Counted from the first letter of the stretch, positions 22,331 to 33,320 are shown. The stretch is DNA of 64,000 nucleotides from Vandiemenella viatica (GCA_031002005.1 JARYHS010008074.1:349270932-349334931), one strand, 5' to 3'. The notes: generated by a model not told the origin, from the sequence alone. A program made the numbers and translations.

Positions 22331-23460
22331 AATTTTAACTTATTGTCGATTTCCTCTAATCTTTTGATGTGGTACGTAAATTTGGCTCATCTGATTATTT
22401 TGGGTGTTCTTTTCTGTGTTTCTAAAAACAAATCTGCCAATTACCTGGTGTTTGGTGGCTATTCCAATTCTTCCAGGCTTTGATACCTAAATCCAGGGCT
22501 TTATCGCACTCTGATGTCCATCATCTGTGTTTCCATCTCCGCGGAGGCTGGCTAAGTTTCCTTGATTCTTGAATGGTATCAAGAAGTTCGTCCCATGTCT
22601 GTGTGTTTGTCCATAGTGATTGTGTGAATTCCTGTGTGTGCTCTTGAAAGTATTCTGGATCAATGTGTGATTTTTTGATATCGTTTCTGATTGGGCCTGA
22701 AAAGAACTGTTCATAATTCTTTTGTACTCTTTTATTCATAATTTCTGGAGAGAAGTTTCTGGTAATCACTACATGATGAATCTAGTATTCACCTATGTGG
22801 TTGATTGGTGATTTCCGAGGGGGCTTCTTAAAGTGTGTGGACACTAACTGGAGATTGGCCATTTCACAGCTGTTTATTAGGCGCCATCCATTGACATTTG
22901 TCTTTCTGTGCGCTGAAAAATTCCCGATTATGTGTCTGTATTTTCTTTCTCTGGCAGTTAGTGCGTTGAAGTCTCCGAGCAGGATCTTGACATAATGCTG
23001 AGGGATTTTGGCTAGTACTCTACTTGTGACCAGAATTTTTTTATTTTGTTTTTGTTGGGTTCATTATTGACTGGAGCATGTGCATTCACCAGTGTGTAGG
23101 CCTTGTTTGCTGATTTTACTGTGAGCAGAGAGAGACGTTCCAAGTGTGATGAGAAGTCTGCAACCGAGTTCTGCATACTCTTGTGTACTAGAAAAGTAGT
23201 TCCAAATACTTGTATGTTACTATTATGTAATTTAATTGAGGGTTTTCCCTTATAGATGTGATATCCACCCGAGTCAAAATGATTGGAATCACAGAACCTT
23301 GTTTCTTGTACTGCAAGTATAAGGATCCTGAACCTGTCACAGGTATCTGACAGTACCTTAAGTTTCCCTGTTTTGGTTAATGTCTGTACTTTAAGTGTAC
23401 CAATAAACTGTACTCCTTTGGGTTTGAGGATATTTGGGAAGCTCCGATGCTTCCCTGCAT
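20855..23460 (-). pseudogene. APE-type LINE (endonuclease, RT), split by element A
   Basis: From high to low coordinates: endonuclease start FIGTLKVQTLTKTGKLK (23420), VQETRFCDSNHFDSGG (about 23300), LGDFNALTARERKYRHIIG (22985-22925), RLINSCEMANLQLVSTHFKK (22875-22815), linker frames to 22490, KNNKAPG (22050), VIPADWKIVLIHLLHKKG (21960-21905), KVKFTGEISESFEIKTGVRK (21565-21510) with GLSPPLFN, and HFQYLGEIIENTGTDKE (21190). A poly-A tract at 20948-20975 (as T on +) interrupts the last part. Catalytic GDFNA is visible; the RT YxDD region is broken. The C-terminus continues at 14395-14761 beyond LTR element A. Confidence 0.85.
22306..22330. repeat. poly-T tract
   Basis: Run of about 25 T inside the LINE, probably slippage-expanded. 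Confidence 0.85.
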
Positions 23461-25010
23461 GATTTAATTTAATTTAATTGCAATGGAGCACAAGCTCCGG
23501 TGGCAATTTCCCTACACACCCATCTTCCCCCTATCCTGCACCTACCTACATTTGCCCTCTACAAATTTTTCTTTAAATTCTTTCAAAGTTTTCGGTAAAT
23601 TATTCATCATTTCTCTTGGTAACTCATTATAATCCCTGACACCCTTACCTAAAACAGAGAATCTTCCCACACCCTTGTTCCTGAAATCGAGTGCCAGCTT
23701 GTGGTCATGGTCATCTTTTCCTTTCCATGCACTACTTTTCATACCTATTGCAATATCTTTCCATGCCTCATCGCCAGTATATGCCCTGTACACTCCCATG
23801 ACCCTCCTCATCCTCCTCCTGTCTTGCAATGAATCCCATTCCAGCTCCTTTATCATATCCGTCACTGATTGCATTCTGCGATAATTTCCAGAAACAAATC
23901 TAGCAGCCCTTTTTTGCACCCTCTCAATCTCCTGTATTTGATACGCAAAATGAGGGTCCCATACTACACTACCATATTCGAGCAATGGTCTGACCAAAGT
24001 TTTGTAACCCAATTCCTTGACTTCTCTCGTACATCCCCTCATCACTCTCTCCAACAAGTGCAGAACTTTGAAACCTTTTCCTACCACCTGTCCTATGTGT
24101 CCTGCCCAGTTAAGTTTGTTATCAAAAGTAATTCCAAGATATTTACATTTCAAGTCTTCAGCAAGCAATTCTTCCCCCACCTTTTGTTTTTTATTTGTGT
24201 ATCTAATAAGCTGACTCTTCTTTGCATTTATCTTCATTCCATGTTTACCAACCCAGTTAGATATCCTGTCCAGATCACCCTGCAACTGTTTACAATCCTC
24301 TATCGTTTTGATTCTTTTATACAGCATTATCTCATCTGCAAACTATCTAATTTCAGATAGTAAACAATCAACACAATTATTCATTAGAATAATGAATAGC
24401 AATGGTCCCAATACGCTACCCTGTGGCACACCCATTTTTACTTCCACTTCTTTTGATACTACATTTCCTACCCTAACTTTCTGTTTTCTACCTTTTAAAA
24501 ATTCTTCTACCCAGCAAATGACTTTCTTATCCACTCCAATGGTTTTTACCTTATTTACTACCATTTTATGGCTTACTCTGTATATCCCACCAACTGAGAT
24601 TCACATGAATATCCTTGCCTGAAACCATGTTGCCTGCTTGAAAACCAATGTTGGTTACTTGAAAACCACTTACGCTCCTCATGTATATTTCTGATGTGGT
24701 TGAATATCAATCTTTCCATTAATTTACCTACCACTGATGTCAAACTGATTGGCCTGTAATTCTCAACTCTATTTCTCACCCCTCCCTTATGTACCGGTAC
24801 TACTATTGCACTTTTCCAGTCCTGTGGTAAGCAGCAAGTGTCTAGACTCAATTTAAATAATATTTCAAGATAAGGTACAATGTCACATCCGGCTATCTTT
24901 AAGATATCTGTAGTAATATTATCTTCACCAGCCCCTTTATTTTTTTTTTCAGCTTTCTTGCCCTGGTCCCTCAGAATCTGAATCTCCACATTCGCCGTCG
25001 CTGTCTTCAG
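23461..25010 (-). pseudogene. CR1-like LINE, 5'-truncated
   Basis: Three RT segments: NYRPISLTSVVGKLMERLIF with HGFRQGYSCESQLVG (24573-24989), MGVPQGSVLGPLLFIILMN (24343-24564), and a 261-codon frame (23542-24327) with QLQGDLDRISNWVGKHGMKI, CKYLGITFDNKLNWAGHI, LVRPLLEYGSVVWDP and VQKRAARFV. The FADD box lies at the junction where a stop (at 24344) and a frame change occur. The thumb/connection signature LEYxSxVWxP..QKRAARF is typical of CR1/Jockey-group elements. A short ATTTA tandem tail at 23461-23480 marks the 3' end, which abuts the 5' end of the previous LINE. Confidence 0.87.
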
Positions 25011-25468
25011 CTCAGTCCTGAGGTAGTAGCTCTTTTGCTTGTGTTTCCATCATGCTACATTATGGTTTGATTTTTTCTGGTGGGCATGAAAAAACCCAGT
25101 GCAAATAAATTGCTTTATCGATTCACTCTCGTGATACAGGTAATTAGTTCATGCGGGAGCTGATGTCTTGCTGTGGTGTGGTTCGTCTGCGAGAGCTATT
25201 TTATTTTGCTCAAGTCTGCCAGTAAACCGGTGAGGACCCCCCTATCCCCCACTTGGGACACGCTACGTGGGAGTATCACCTCTCCCCCTGCTACGACAGT
25301 ATAGTTAGTTCGTGGGTAAATATTATATATATATATTATAAAACTTACATAAAATAGTCACACGGGTGTTACACCACAGCTGGCTGTAAATGCTTGATGT
25401 GCCGCCGCAGAGTCTTTTGCAGCCAGCATTCACTTCAAGTAAATTGTGCAACTTCTCAGTCCCCCCTT

Positions 25469-25544
<76 letters not shown>

Positions 25545-26089
25545 GGCAGTTTGAGTCATCCTTAGATTAACTCCAAAATATTTACAACCACATTTAAATG
25601 CAGCCATCTATTTCTCAAATGTTTAAAATAAAGAAGCAGACTCCTCATAAACATTTACCAACTTTGGATAAATTTCTATTGATGATAAAATGTCTAAAAT
25701 GAAGAATTTTGATGATGGCACAATATTTATGTTTATACATTTCAATAAGAGACACACAATATGGAGAAAACTGCTTCACATATTAAGTTGAAAAATGGAT
25801 TGATCGCAGTGTCATTCACTGAACACAGCTGAGAACTTTTCATTTTACTCTTGTAAGTGAGAAGGAAATACTAGAATAACATCAAATTTAATTAACTGCA
25901 CAATAATATCAGCAGTATCGGCAGTTTTAAATTGAACATGTTCTTTATCAACTTTTGTTTTCTTTCCAGGATATAGTAGATACTTCCTTTTTTGTAAATG
26001 TGTAGAGTTTTGAACTAACAGGATAGCTGGAAGTACTGAAAAAAAAATGATATATATTTAAATTGTTGTTAACCGTTATTTTGTTTCAG
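25011..26089. other. intronic DNA, no gene recognised
   Basis: Contains a GC-richer stretch (25200-25320) of unknown origin, the microsatellite below, then AT-rich sequence up to the smo acceptor. Confidence 0.5.
25479..25541. repeat. compound (CT)n(CA)n microsatellite
   Basis: About 11 CT units followed by about 20 AC units, preceded by C runs. The opposite-strand open frame reading CVCVCV..RERERE is produced by this repeat and is not a gene. Confidence 0.97.
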
Positions 26090-27019
26090 ATAATAAATGC
26101 TTTGACCATGGGAAATGCAGATATTGCAGCAATGGTACCTAATTTAATGAAACGGAGAGAAGCTACAGTTGGTCTGGATGGGTTTCAGTTATCGTATCGT
26201 CCTACAATCTTTGGTCCCAGTACATGTGGATCAGAAGAAGAAGGTGAAAAAGCATTTGACATAACTGAGGATGTACCAAGACATAATAATGAAACTGAGA
26301 ACAATGCGCATATAAAAAGAGAATCAGAACTGCCAAAATCTGAAATTCAGATTGTAGATGAATCCAAGCATCAGTGGTATGAGAGTAATGATTCAGAGAG
26401 TAGAAAATTATTAGAAAATGTTAATGAAAAATCTCATAATATTGTTAAAGAGAAAGAAATATCAGCATGTACTACCATTTATAATCGTGAAGGAAAAAAT
26501 AGTAAGGTCCTGGAAGATTCCAAACTGAGTGAAATCTCGGATGATGATGATAATTTTATGGAGGCATCTTATGATGATACCACATCTTACTGCCCTGAGT
26601 TAATGCAGCTGGCAGGATCAATGTCAGATGCTTCAGCATTTACTCTTCACACCTTAGGTGGTGGCAAAATGCGCACTGTGGCTGTTGGTCCTTGTTCAGG
26701 CAGTAGTGACAAGACAGTGTATGTAAAAAGCCGTGAAATTGGTACTCAGACTTGCCAGCCTGAAGATGTTGAGATGCAAGAAATGAATTCTGGCTATCAT
26801 ACTCTCCGTAATCACTCCAGTGTGAGCCAGGGAACACAAGTGAACTTGGAAATTCAGCATAATGATTCCATAACTAAAAGACTAAAAGATAAGATTGTGT
26901 GTCTGCCTGGCTTTGCTGTTAGAGGTTTGAGAGATAGCTATGATGTGAATAGATTTGTAGAAGAGCTTGCAGAAGCAGCTATTAATCAGCCACTAAGACC
27001 AAACCGTAGAAAAAAGTAG
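26090..27019 (+). CDS. smo: smoothened terminal exon
   Basis: 309 codons to a TAG at 27017-27019, starting IINALTMGNADIAAMVPNL in phase 0 after TTTTGTTTCAG. MKRREATVGLDGF matches a short conserved block of the fly Smo tail (MKRRxAxxGLD) that follows the Arg-rich region, which supports the join to the exon at 10999. The middle is acidic and Ser-rich (SEISDDDDNFMEASYDDT), and SREIGTQT matches a near-terminal DVGIQAN-like block of the fly protein. The C-terminus is RPNRRKK. In flies this region carries Costal-2 and Fused binding and further phosphorylation sites. It has no membrane segment. It is intact, with clean codon use, unlike the broken transposon frames around it. Assignment is by recalled similarity to fly Smo. 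Confidence 0.88.
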   Translation: MINALTMGNADIAAMVPNLMKRREATVGLDGFQLSYRPTIFGPSTCGSEEEGEKAFDITEDVPRHNNETENNAHIKRESELPKSEIQIVDESKHQWYESNDSESRKLLENVNEKSHNIVKEKEISACTTIYNREGKNSKVLEDSKLSEISDDDDNFMEASYDDTTSYCPELMQLAGSMSDASAFTLHTLGGGKMRTVAVGPCSGSSDKTVYVKSREIGTQTCQPEDVEMQEMNSGYHTLRNHSSVSQGTQVNLEIQHNDSITKRLKDKIVCLPGFAVRGLRDSYDVNRFVEELAEAAINQPLRPNRRKK

Positions 27020-27180
27020 AAAGCAAACTGATGTTTTGAAAGTGCCAAAGATTGATCTTTACCTGTATTCAGCTTTAAAAGATCAAAAGCTGAACCAGAT
27101 TAGAACTTTTATAGTTTTTAATTTATAATTGTATTATAACATTTGACATGTGAAACAATAAAAATATTTTTTTATATGTC
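27020..27180 (+). other. smo: smo 3' UTR
   Basis: Short AT-rich 3' UTR running from the stop codon to just after the poly(A) signal, about 160 bases. Confidence 0.7.
27157..27162 (+). terminator. smo: AATAAA poly(A) signal of smo
   Basis: Canonical hexamer 138 bases after the stop, followed by T-rich sequence (27168-27185) that suits cleavage. It is the first canonical hexamer downstream of the stop. Confidence 0.75.
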
Positions 27181-28439
27181 TTTCATTTACTTATTATAAA
27201 CCATGTAAGATGCAGATACAATTTTTTTAAAAAAAATAATAATAATCCACTGTTCTCTTAAAAAGATAAACTTTAATGCAGAATAATCTGAAATCCTCTG
27301 CCTGCATTTTTTGTTAATACCACAGATTAACTACCCAATATTTCCTGTTCAACTAGCACAAGGCTCTTGTATTGTAAAACTTTATTGTTACTCAGTTTCT
27401 TAGTCATTACAGTATGATAGTTTGAACAACAGAAATTTTGTAAAATTATACATGTGTCTTCGTGTTTTAAAAAAATGTATAATACAAAAGGCTACACCAA
27501 AATTTAATTGAATGTTGAAAAATAATGTTATTTGAATCAATACGAGACAAACACTCTCACCATTAAACAAATAGGTGGAATGGAAAGGAATGGTACATGT
27601 AAGGAAATAGTAGAGAACCACTACTTATCACATATGTTGGTGTTGAAAGACAGAGAATAATACTGAATGTTTACAATCTACTGCTGATCGAGGTCTTAAA
27701 CTTTAAAGTACACTGGATGGGAACCTGAGAGCAGCTAACAACCTTTTTTGGTGAAATTCAGTCATGGCCTTCTGAAGCAACCATCCTGGTAGTTCCCTGT
27801 AGTGATTTGGAAACCATGGAAAACCCAAATCTGGATGGCCAGATGGGAATTCAAACAGTTAACAACTTAGCTTGGTGGCAGCTGATAGCAACAAACATAC
27901 CATGAAATCTTTTATGCTAAGACATTGAGTTGCTTCGAGGTGACAACATCAGAATAAATAGTATTTCCATAAAGGATTATGGAAACTATAACAAAATCCG
28001 ACATTAATTTGATTTATGTTTGGTTTCTGCTGGTGTTGGAGGTCACTGTTAGAGATTGAAGCTTAATTAAAGCTATGTTAAGTGAGAAGCAACATAAGAA
28101 TAGTTCGACAAGATATTTAAATAAGTGAGAATCTATGAACAAAACTAATACAAGGTGACATTCAGACCAGCATACAGTCTTGAAAGATGCAAATGAGAAG
28201 TGAGTTTAGTCATACAAGAGAGTAGACCCAAATAAACATAACCAATACATATCTCGTTAACAATTGAACAAGAAGAATTCCATGAGACGATGTTGATGTG
28301 AAAAGAAAAAATAAATTAGGCTTATCATTTACCAAGGTGGAGTAAATAGGGCCACAGAAACAACAAAAAATATACTGAATTGCCAAAATTCATATATCTA
28401 GGTGCCAGATCCACAGAAGAAACATAAATGTGCCATACA
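27181..28439. other. intergenic DNA, no gene recognised
   Basis: AT-rich; contains the dispersed-repeat fragment at 27780-27870. A minus-strand 73-codon frame (27400-27621) has no recognisable motif and lies in low-complexity sequence. Confidence 0.45.
27780..27870 (+). repeat. dispersed repeat fragment (SINE-like), copy 1
   Basis: Contains TGGAAACCATGGAAAACCCA followed by AATCTGGATGGCCAG. The same core recurs at 52990-53035. I associate it with an abundant orthopteroid short repeat (from memory). Only this core is recognisable. Confidence 0.6.
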
Positions 28440-29137
28440 GTGGCAGGGATTTTATTTCTACTCTGAGTCATGTGAAAATATGGCCACGCGACATGAATTA
28501 ACCTACCTTCAATACAGAACAGTAATTAGTGTCCATTTTGAAAATTGTTTATGAATTCAACATTTCTCTAACCACAGTGTCAAGAGTGTGCTGTGAAGAG
28601 TAATTTTCAGCATTGTCTTTTGCCATGGAAAAACAGTGGCTGACCATGTCTAGTTAATGGCAGAGACCAGCGATGTCTGCTTCGAGGTATCAAATGTTGA
28701 AACAGGCAATGCTGCATTAAAGAATGTGGGATGTACAATAGAGATGTCCATGGAGACAGTGCTGTGAAATATTGTGTTTATGGGATACGGCAGCCAAAAG
28801 GCCGAAATGAGAGCCTCTGCTAAGATGCCATCGTGTGTAGGGCCTCTCCTGAGTTCATAATGTATTGGTTAGACTCTAGATGTCTGGGAGAAGTTGCTTG
28901 GTCATATGAATCATGATTCAAATTGGTAAGAGGTGAAGGTAGAGTTTGAATGTGGTACAGGCTCCAGGAGACCATGGACCCAGTTTATAAGGAAGGCACT
29001 GTGCAAGCTGTTGATGGCTCCATGTTGGTAGGGTTGTGTTTACATCACTTGGTCTGGGAGTTTGGTCAGATATAACTAACAATTAACTGGAAATGCTTTT
29101 TTTTTTTTAGACCATTTGCAACCATTAATGGACTATG
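28440..29137 (+). pseudogene. Tc1-family transposase relic, left part
   Basis: The + strand reads SYES (near 28910) then FKLVRGEGRV, MWYRLQETMDPVYKEGTVQ (28950-29010), AVDGSMLVG and CLHHLVWEFG. This is the Tc1 segment FxLxxxDGRVxVWRxxGER..xxGTVxxGGGSVMVWG between the first and second catalytic Asp. Stops are frequent. At 29137 the frame is interrupted by a fold-back element and resumes at 29650. Confidence 0.8.
29123..29137. repeat. 15-bp target duplication (left)
   Basis: CATTAATGGACTATG; the partner at 29635-29649 is CATTAATGGACCATG (14/15 identical). It brackets the fold-back element. Confidence 0.9.
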
Positions 29138-29208
29138 AAATTTAATCTTCACGGGTGTTCAGCCGGATGGTCTCAAAGTAACACGACGTTTCGACAGCAA
29201 GCTCGGCT

Positions 29209-29235
29209 GTCTTCATCAGGTATCGGTGTCTGCTG
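29209..29235 (-). ncRNA. hammerhead-like motif, left arm
   Basis: Reverse-strand copy of the motif at 29522-29556 (visible as TTTCGACAGCAAGCTCGGCT then GTCTTCATCAG on +, 29189-29219). Same core and same hairpin; annotated extent is approximate. Confidence 0.45.
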
Positions 29236-29516
29236 GCTGTCGTAAGCTGGCTGTCACCGTGTCAACTGACTTAGCTCCTCGACGTGCGTCCTTATCTACC
29301 TGCCCGCGTGGGGTGTCCGACACCAGTCGGGCACCGCGGGCATCCGCGGACTAGCCATGGACCAATCAGGGGCGGGTCTCCCACCGGCCGGTACCGCTGG
29401 CACTCCCTGGTGGGGCGGGTACGTTCTGATTGGTCGGACGCCCCACGCGGGCAGGTAGATAAGGACGCACGTCGAGGAGCTAAGTCAGTTGACGCGGTGA
29501 CAGCCAGCAGACACCC

Positions 29517-29561
29517 GATACCTGATGAAGACAGCCGAGCTTGCTGTCGAAACGTCGTGTT
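29517..29561 (+). ncRNA. hammerhead-ribozyme-like motif, right arm
   Basis: CTGATGA at 29522-29528, stem II GACAGC/GCTGTC (29530-29535 with 29543-29548, loop CGAGCTT), GAAA at 29549-29552, then CGTC. GATAC before the core can pair with GTGTT at 29557-29561 as stem I (with G-U pairs), putting the expected cleavage after the C at 29556. Deviations: one extra A between the CTGATGA core and stem II, and a stem III reduced to the self-complementary ACGT. Minimal stem III that works only as a dimer is described for PLE hammerheads. Activity is inferred, not shown. Confidence 0.5.
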
Positions 29562-29649
29562 ACTTTGACACCATCCGGCTGAACACCCGTGAAGATTATA
29601 TTTCGTCAGTATGCCAGGAAAGTCTACACTCACACATTAATGGACCATG

Positions 29650-29775
29650 TTTTTCCAAACAAAATTGACTTTCTAGGATGACAGTGTGCCATATCATTGG
29701 ACCAAAGTCATTTACAGTTTGTTTGAGGAACATTCTGGACAATTACAGTGAATGATTTGGCCACCTAGTGTAGGA
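29650..29775 (+). pseudogene. Tc1-family transposase relic, right part
   Basis: Continues the Tc1 relic: after MDHVFPN the sequence reads the FQQDNAPCH-like region in degraded form and EHSG..MIWPP-like remains (29650-29765). The fold-back interrupts the codons just before MDxxxPN. Confidence 0.65.
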
Positions 29776-30400
29776 CATAGTGTGCAAACTCTCCTTCTGG
29801 TCATACCCCAGAAAGGTTCAGTTGGCTACAGTTCACCTTATTTACCAATTCACCTGTCTCCATTGCACTGCTTCATACATCGGTCTCACCACTCAACAAC
29901 TATCCTTCAGAACTCTGCAGATGGGAACTAGCCTACCAACCTATCCTTGACACCAGACACACCCCTGGCCTAAGCCTGCGTTAAACCTGTCACTTACTAT
30001 CTTTCAGTTTATAGTCAGTTATATTTATATATTTCTACCTGCATTTATTTACACCTAAACTGATCAAAATAAAATTGTAATTTTTTTTAATAATGATTTT
30101 TAAAACAGGCGCCGCAGAAATTATCTTGTTCCACATTTATTGCTGTTTAACCTTATCCCCACACCCCTGGCACTTCAACCTTTGTGTCATTCATGTGGCG
30201 GATCGGGATGTGATCACATCTTTCCCCTTTCTTGCATCTCACATGACTAATGTTTCTCAACAAAATATTGTGCAATTTGTGTCTATTCTTGTTCATCTCG
30301 CCCTCCTGCCTTCATATGTCGTAAGTGACAGGTTATATTTTCCTATCTTATTTTTAGTAGCCAACGGCAGTTTGTTTCCATTATTCAAAATACTTCTTAG
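29776..30400 (+). pseudogene. Penelope-like element 3' end (GIY-YIG and terminal region)
   Basis: STVHLIYQFTCLHCTASYIG followed by LTTQQLSFRT (29835-29920) is a PLE GIY-YIG endonuclease start (IYxxxCxxCxxxYIGxT). The frame then reads LQMGTSLPTYP with a shifted tail. After a 3' UTR comes a terminal stretch (30150-30400) that parallels 60040-60270: TCATTCATGTGGCGGATCGG, GTGATCACATCTTTCC, CGCCCTCCTGCCTTCAT and TAAGTGACAGG. It is truncated 5' of the endonuclease. Confidence 0.8.
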
Positions 30401-31839
30401 TACCTTCTAAATGAACCTAAGCAGTAAAAATAATAGTCTATAAACTTATATTTAACTGAGAGAGTAGTCTAATAAATAAGAAAGTATTCTATTTACAACA
30501 GAACTAGTCAATAAATATAACTTACACTTATGATATCAGAGTTAAATCTACAATCAAAAATTTTAGGACTGATACTAATAAATTTGTTCCTAACCTGAAC
30601 AATAGTAATTAGTTATTTATTTATTTTATTACAAATGATTATTATTTTTATACTTTCATACTATTGAAAATAGCAAACAGTTACATTTCAGAGGAAACAA
30701 AAGTCTATAATATGTTTTAGTTACAATCTTCAACAAACAATCTTATATATTTATTGAGAATTTAAGATGTTAAAATATACATACCAAAAAGTTTAACTAC
30801 AATTTTCTGTCTTTAATTTGGGTGCATGGCAGTGCACCTGCCAAGTCGAGTCAACGGCGGCGCTGCCTACCCTATTCTCAAAGTGATTCGGGCCATTTTT
30901 GAACCTTAGTTTCTTCGGTCGTATTCATGCTACATGTCTCAAATTTCTGTTATGCATAGATATCAGCAAACATACTAAATTTTATTTTGTTACTGTTCTT
31001 GGTTCGGATGTTATTCAGATGCAAACTTAAGTGATTTTGTCACTCACTTACTGACTGACTGATGATCATCAAAACTCTAAGGCACTTTCTGTAGCCATAG
31101 AACACTGAAATTTGGTACACAGATAACATTTTACATACAAATTATAAGAAAAGCCTGAAACTCGTAAATTTCCATATACCAACCCCCTTGCATACCCCTA
31201 ACGTGAAATTGCTTTCTACCCTAATTCCATTATATACCTCAGATTTTCACTGTGGAGTGAGCTTACTATGTTTAACTAATATGATAAATTTTATTTATTT
31301 CCTTTTCTTACTTTGGAAGTTATTGAAATTCAAAATTTTATTTCAGCACAACACCAGACTTCAAAATTCCACTGTACTTCTAGAAACAAGTAATCCTAGA
31401 AACAAGTAATTTGGTACACATATATCGTTTCATCCTTTAATCATAAGAAAAATCTGATATTGGAGATTTTCCCCATATTTATTTAATTAAAATCTCAAAC
31501 ATGAAAAATTCTGGCACATATTTGCGGCTTTATTACTTTGCTCCAGATGAAGGTATAAACCTGAGATTTCGATACTATATAGAGGCAAGCAAGTTTAACC
31601 AAAGCCTTAAATTTTACTTTGTTCCTATGGCTAGTTTTGAAGTTACTTGTTATTTATTTGAGGTGGTAGTTAAACCAGCGGCAATGTTTATTGCTCGGTT
31701 ACGACCCACATTAATTATTTTCAGAGAGTGGGGCATTGATGTATCAAATTCTGAAATGTTCTTATTCACCGACTTTCAAATGGAATAATTACATTTGAGA
31801 GACGATTCATAATAAGTGATAAACTTACAAAAAGAAATG
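30401..31839. other. AT-rich DNA with a diffuse repeat, no gene
   Basis: Contains two copies of AATTTGGTACACA followed within 50 bases by ATAAGAAAA (31112-31155 and 31408-31450), a pattern I associate with an unclassified dispersed insect repeat. A frame of 95 codons at 31501-31788 has no recognisable motif. A GC-richer island at 30820-30890 is unexplained. Confidence 0.45.
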
Positions 31840-32370
31840 AGATCCCACAAAAACAAGTCTTGTAAAAATAGGCCAAGTCTCGTGTTCATGTAGTGACAAA
31901 CAGTTACGAGATCTTCTTCTGAGCCAAGTCTACACTTTACAGTGTGTATTCACTTCGCTTTGTGAAACACATGTTTCTCTTGGTGTCATACTTCATTTAT
32001 TTAGGATAAAAAAATCTGATGACTTGGCCATTATGCCTGTCATAATTTTTACTGAAATTAAGGGCATAATATATACTTGTCAAATTTGAAAAAGAGTGGC
32101 GGAAATCTTGGCTTTGAAGTGATAAAGCAACACTTTTAAGGTATTTATATAGGTTAACAAAAACATGGCCTGCATATTGGCCAAGTCATCAGATATTTTT
32201 ATCCTAAATAAACGATCTATGGCACCGAGAGAAACCATTCTATTTCACAAAGTGAAGTGAATACACACTGTAAATTGTAGACTTTGCTCAGAAGAAGATC
32301 TTGTAACTTTTTGTCACTACATGAACAAGAGACTTGGCCTATTTTTACAAGAATTGTTTCTGTGGGATCT
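31840..32370. mobile_element. long fold-back element (about 190-bp arms)
   Basis: Left arm 31840-32030 (AGATCCCACAAAAACAAGTC start, TGATGACTTGGCCA end) is repeated inverted at 32178-32370 (TTGGCCAAGTCATCAGATAT start, CTGTGGGATCT end), with a spacer of about 147 bases. It is unrelated in sequence to the PLE-type fold-backs. I saw no coding frame and no convincing target duplication, so it may be a large MITE. Confidence 0.88.
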
Positions 32371-33320
32371 AACTATCCAAATTTCAGCTAATTCTAAATT
32401 AATAAAAAGCAGAAAAGATATGAGGATTAATGACCAACAATAGGCTATTTTTGAAGTATTATTTTTATATGAAAATATTAACATATCACATATCATCACA
32501 CTGACAATAATCCTAACTATTTACTCGATAATTCGAAGTTTTAAACTAATTTAGTCAGCAAAACTTAGCTGATGAAGAAACAATTACTATTTTAGTGTGC
32601 AGCATTACACATGCACAATCGGAGAACACTTCATCAAAGGTATCTTGTGCAGTGTAAACATGATTCCAGTTTTTAATGTTTACTCAGTTTCTAAAATTAA
32701 TAAGGGATTCATCATTTGTTGCTTGATGAGCTTTAAAATTATTACTTTTGTACCTAGTCACTGTTTATTTTATGATGGTTAATAATTTTACATCACGATC
32801 CATTTATTGCTGGCTTGATTGTATCAAAAAATTTTGAGATATCTAAGAAAACATTGCCTGGTAACTATTATTTGTTATACTAGAAGAAAGCAAGCTACAT
32901 GAGTTAGATTATATGAGGTCGCTAACAATTGCAACATTACTTTACAGGGCAAGTAGTTTAGAAAATCTACATTAAAATCACTACACCACTGCTAGCTTCT
33001 TTTCTTCTTAAAAATGTTTGTAAGAGTTCAGTTATATTTAAAAAAGAGAGCCCTCTGTATATAGTCACTTTTATGATATTAACTGTGTAGCACAGGGAAA
33101 AAATTGTTCATCTAATATTGATACCATTAAAACAATGACCATTTCTATTGTGTCAACTACTAATTTTTCCAAATCAGTTCTGCAGTAAATTTAATCAGTT
33201 ATATTTAATGTATCTGTATCCTATAGTTATATGGTGTTCATTTATCTGAATTAGCAACTCACCACAATATTCCTTAATCCTCAGTATTATGATGCAATAC
33301 ATTAATTTCTACACAATTTT
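32371..33320. other. AT-rich DNA, no gene recognised
   Basis: No motif-bearing frame or repeat ends. Short A/T-rich frames only. Confidence 0.45.

Larger units (their letters stand above)
11243..26089 (+). other. smo: smo intron, about 14.8 kb, packed with transposons
   Basis: It is bounded by the donor AG|GTAAAT at 11243 and the acceptor TTTTGTTTCAG|AT ending at 26089, both phase 0. I see no smo-like open frame inside, and the fly protein order (Arg cluster, then MKRRxAxxGLD) is kept across it, so the two exons are probably adjacent in the mRNA. Its contents are listed separately. Confidence 0.8.
29138..29634. mobile_element. fold-back element with hammerhead-like cores
   Basis: A GC-rich 497-bp insertion. 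The left arm (about 29144-29308) is repeated inverted in the right arm (about 29444-29597) with high identity, so the single strand would fold into a long hairpin. Each arm carries CTGATGA, a 6-bp hairpin and GAAAC (one on each strand). The 15-bp direct repeats are flanking target DNA of the Tc1 relic. There is no coding capacity. Size-variable target duplications, inverted terminal repeats and hammerhead motifs are known for Penelope-like elements, and a PLE 3' end lies immediately downstream, so it is probably a PLE terminal-repeat derivative. Confidence 0.85.

Noticed and set aside
23869..24360. 163-codon + strand frame
   Set aside because: Antisense to the CR1-like RT, which carries the real motifs.
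25323..25607. 94-codon minus frame reading CVCVCV..RERERE
   Set aside because: Produced by the (CT)n(CA)n microsatellite.
29284..29633. 94- and 113-codon frames on both strands
   Set aside because: GC-rich inverted repeat lacks stops on both strands; no domain, and the unit is a fold-back.
31112..31450. Possible tandem repeat around AATTTGGTACACA
   Set aside because: Only two divergent copies about 300 bases apart; treated as a diffuse dispersed repeat, not an array.
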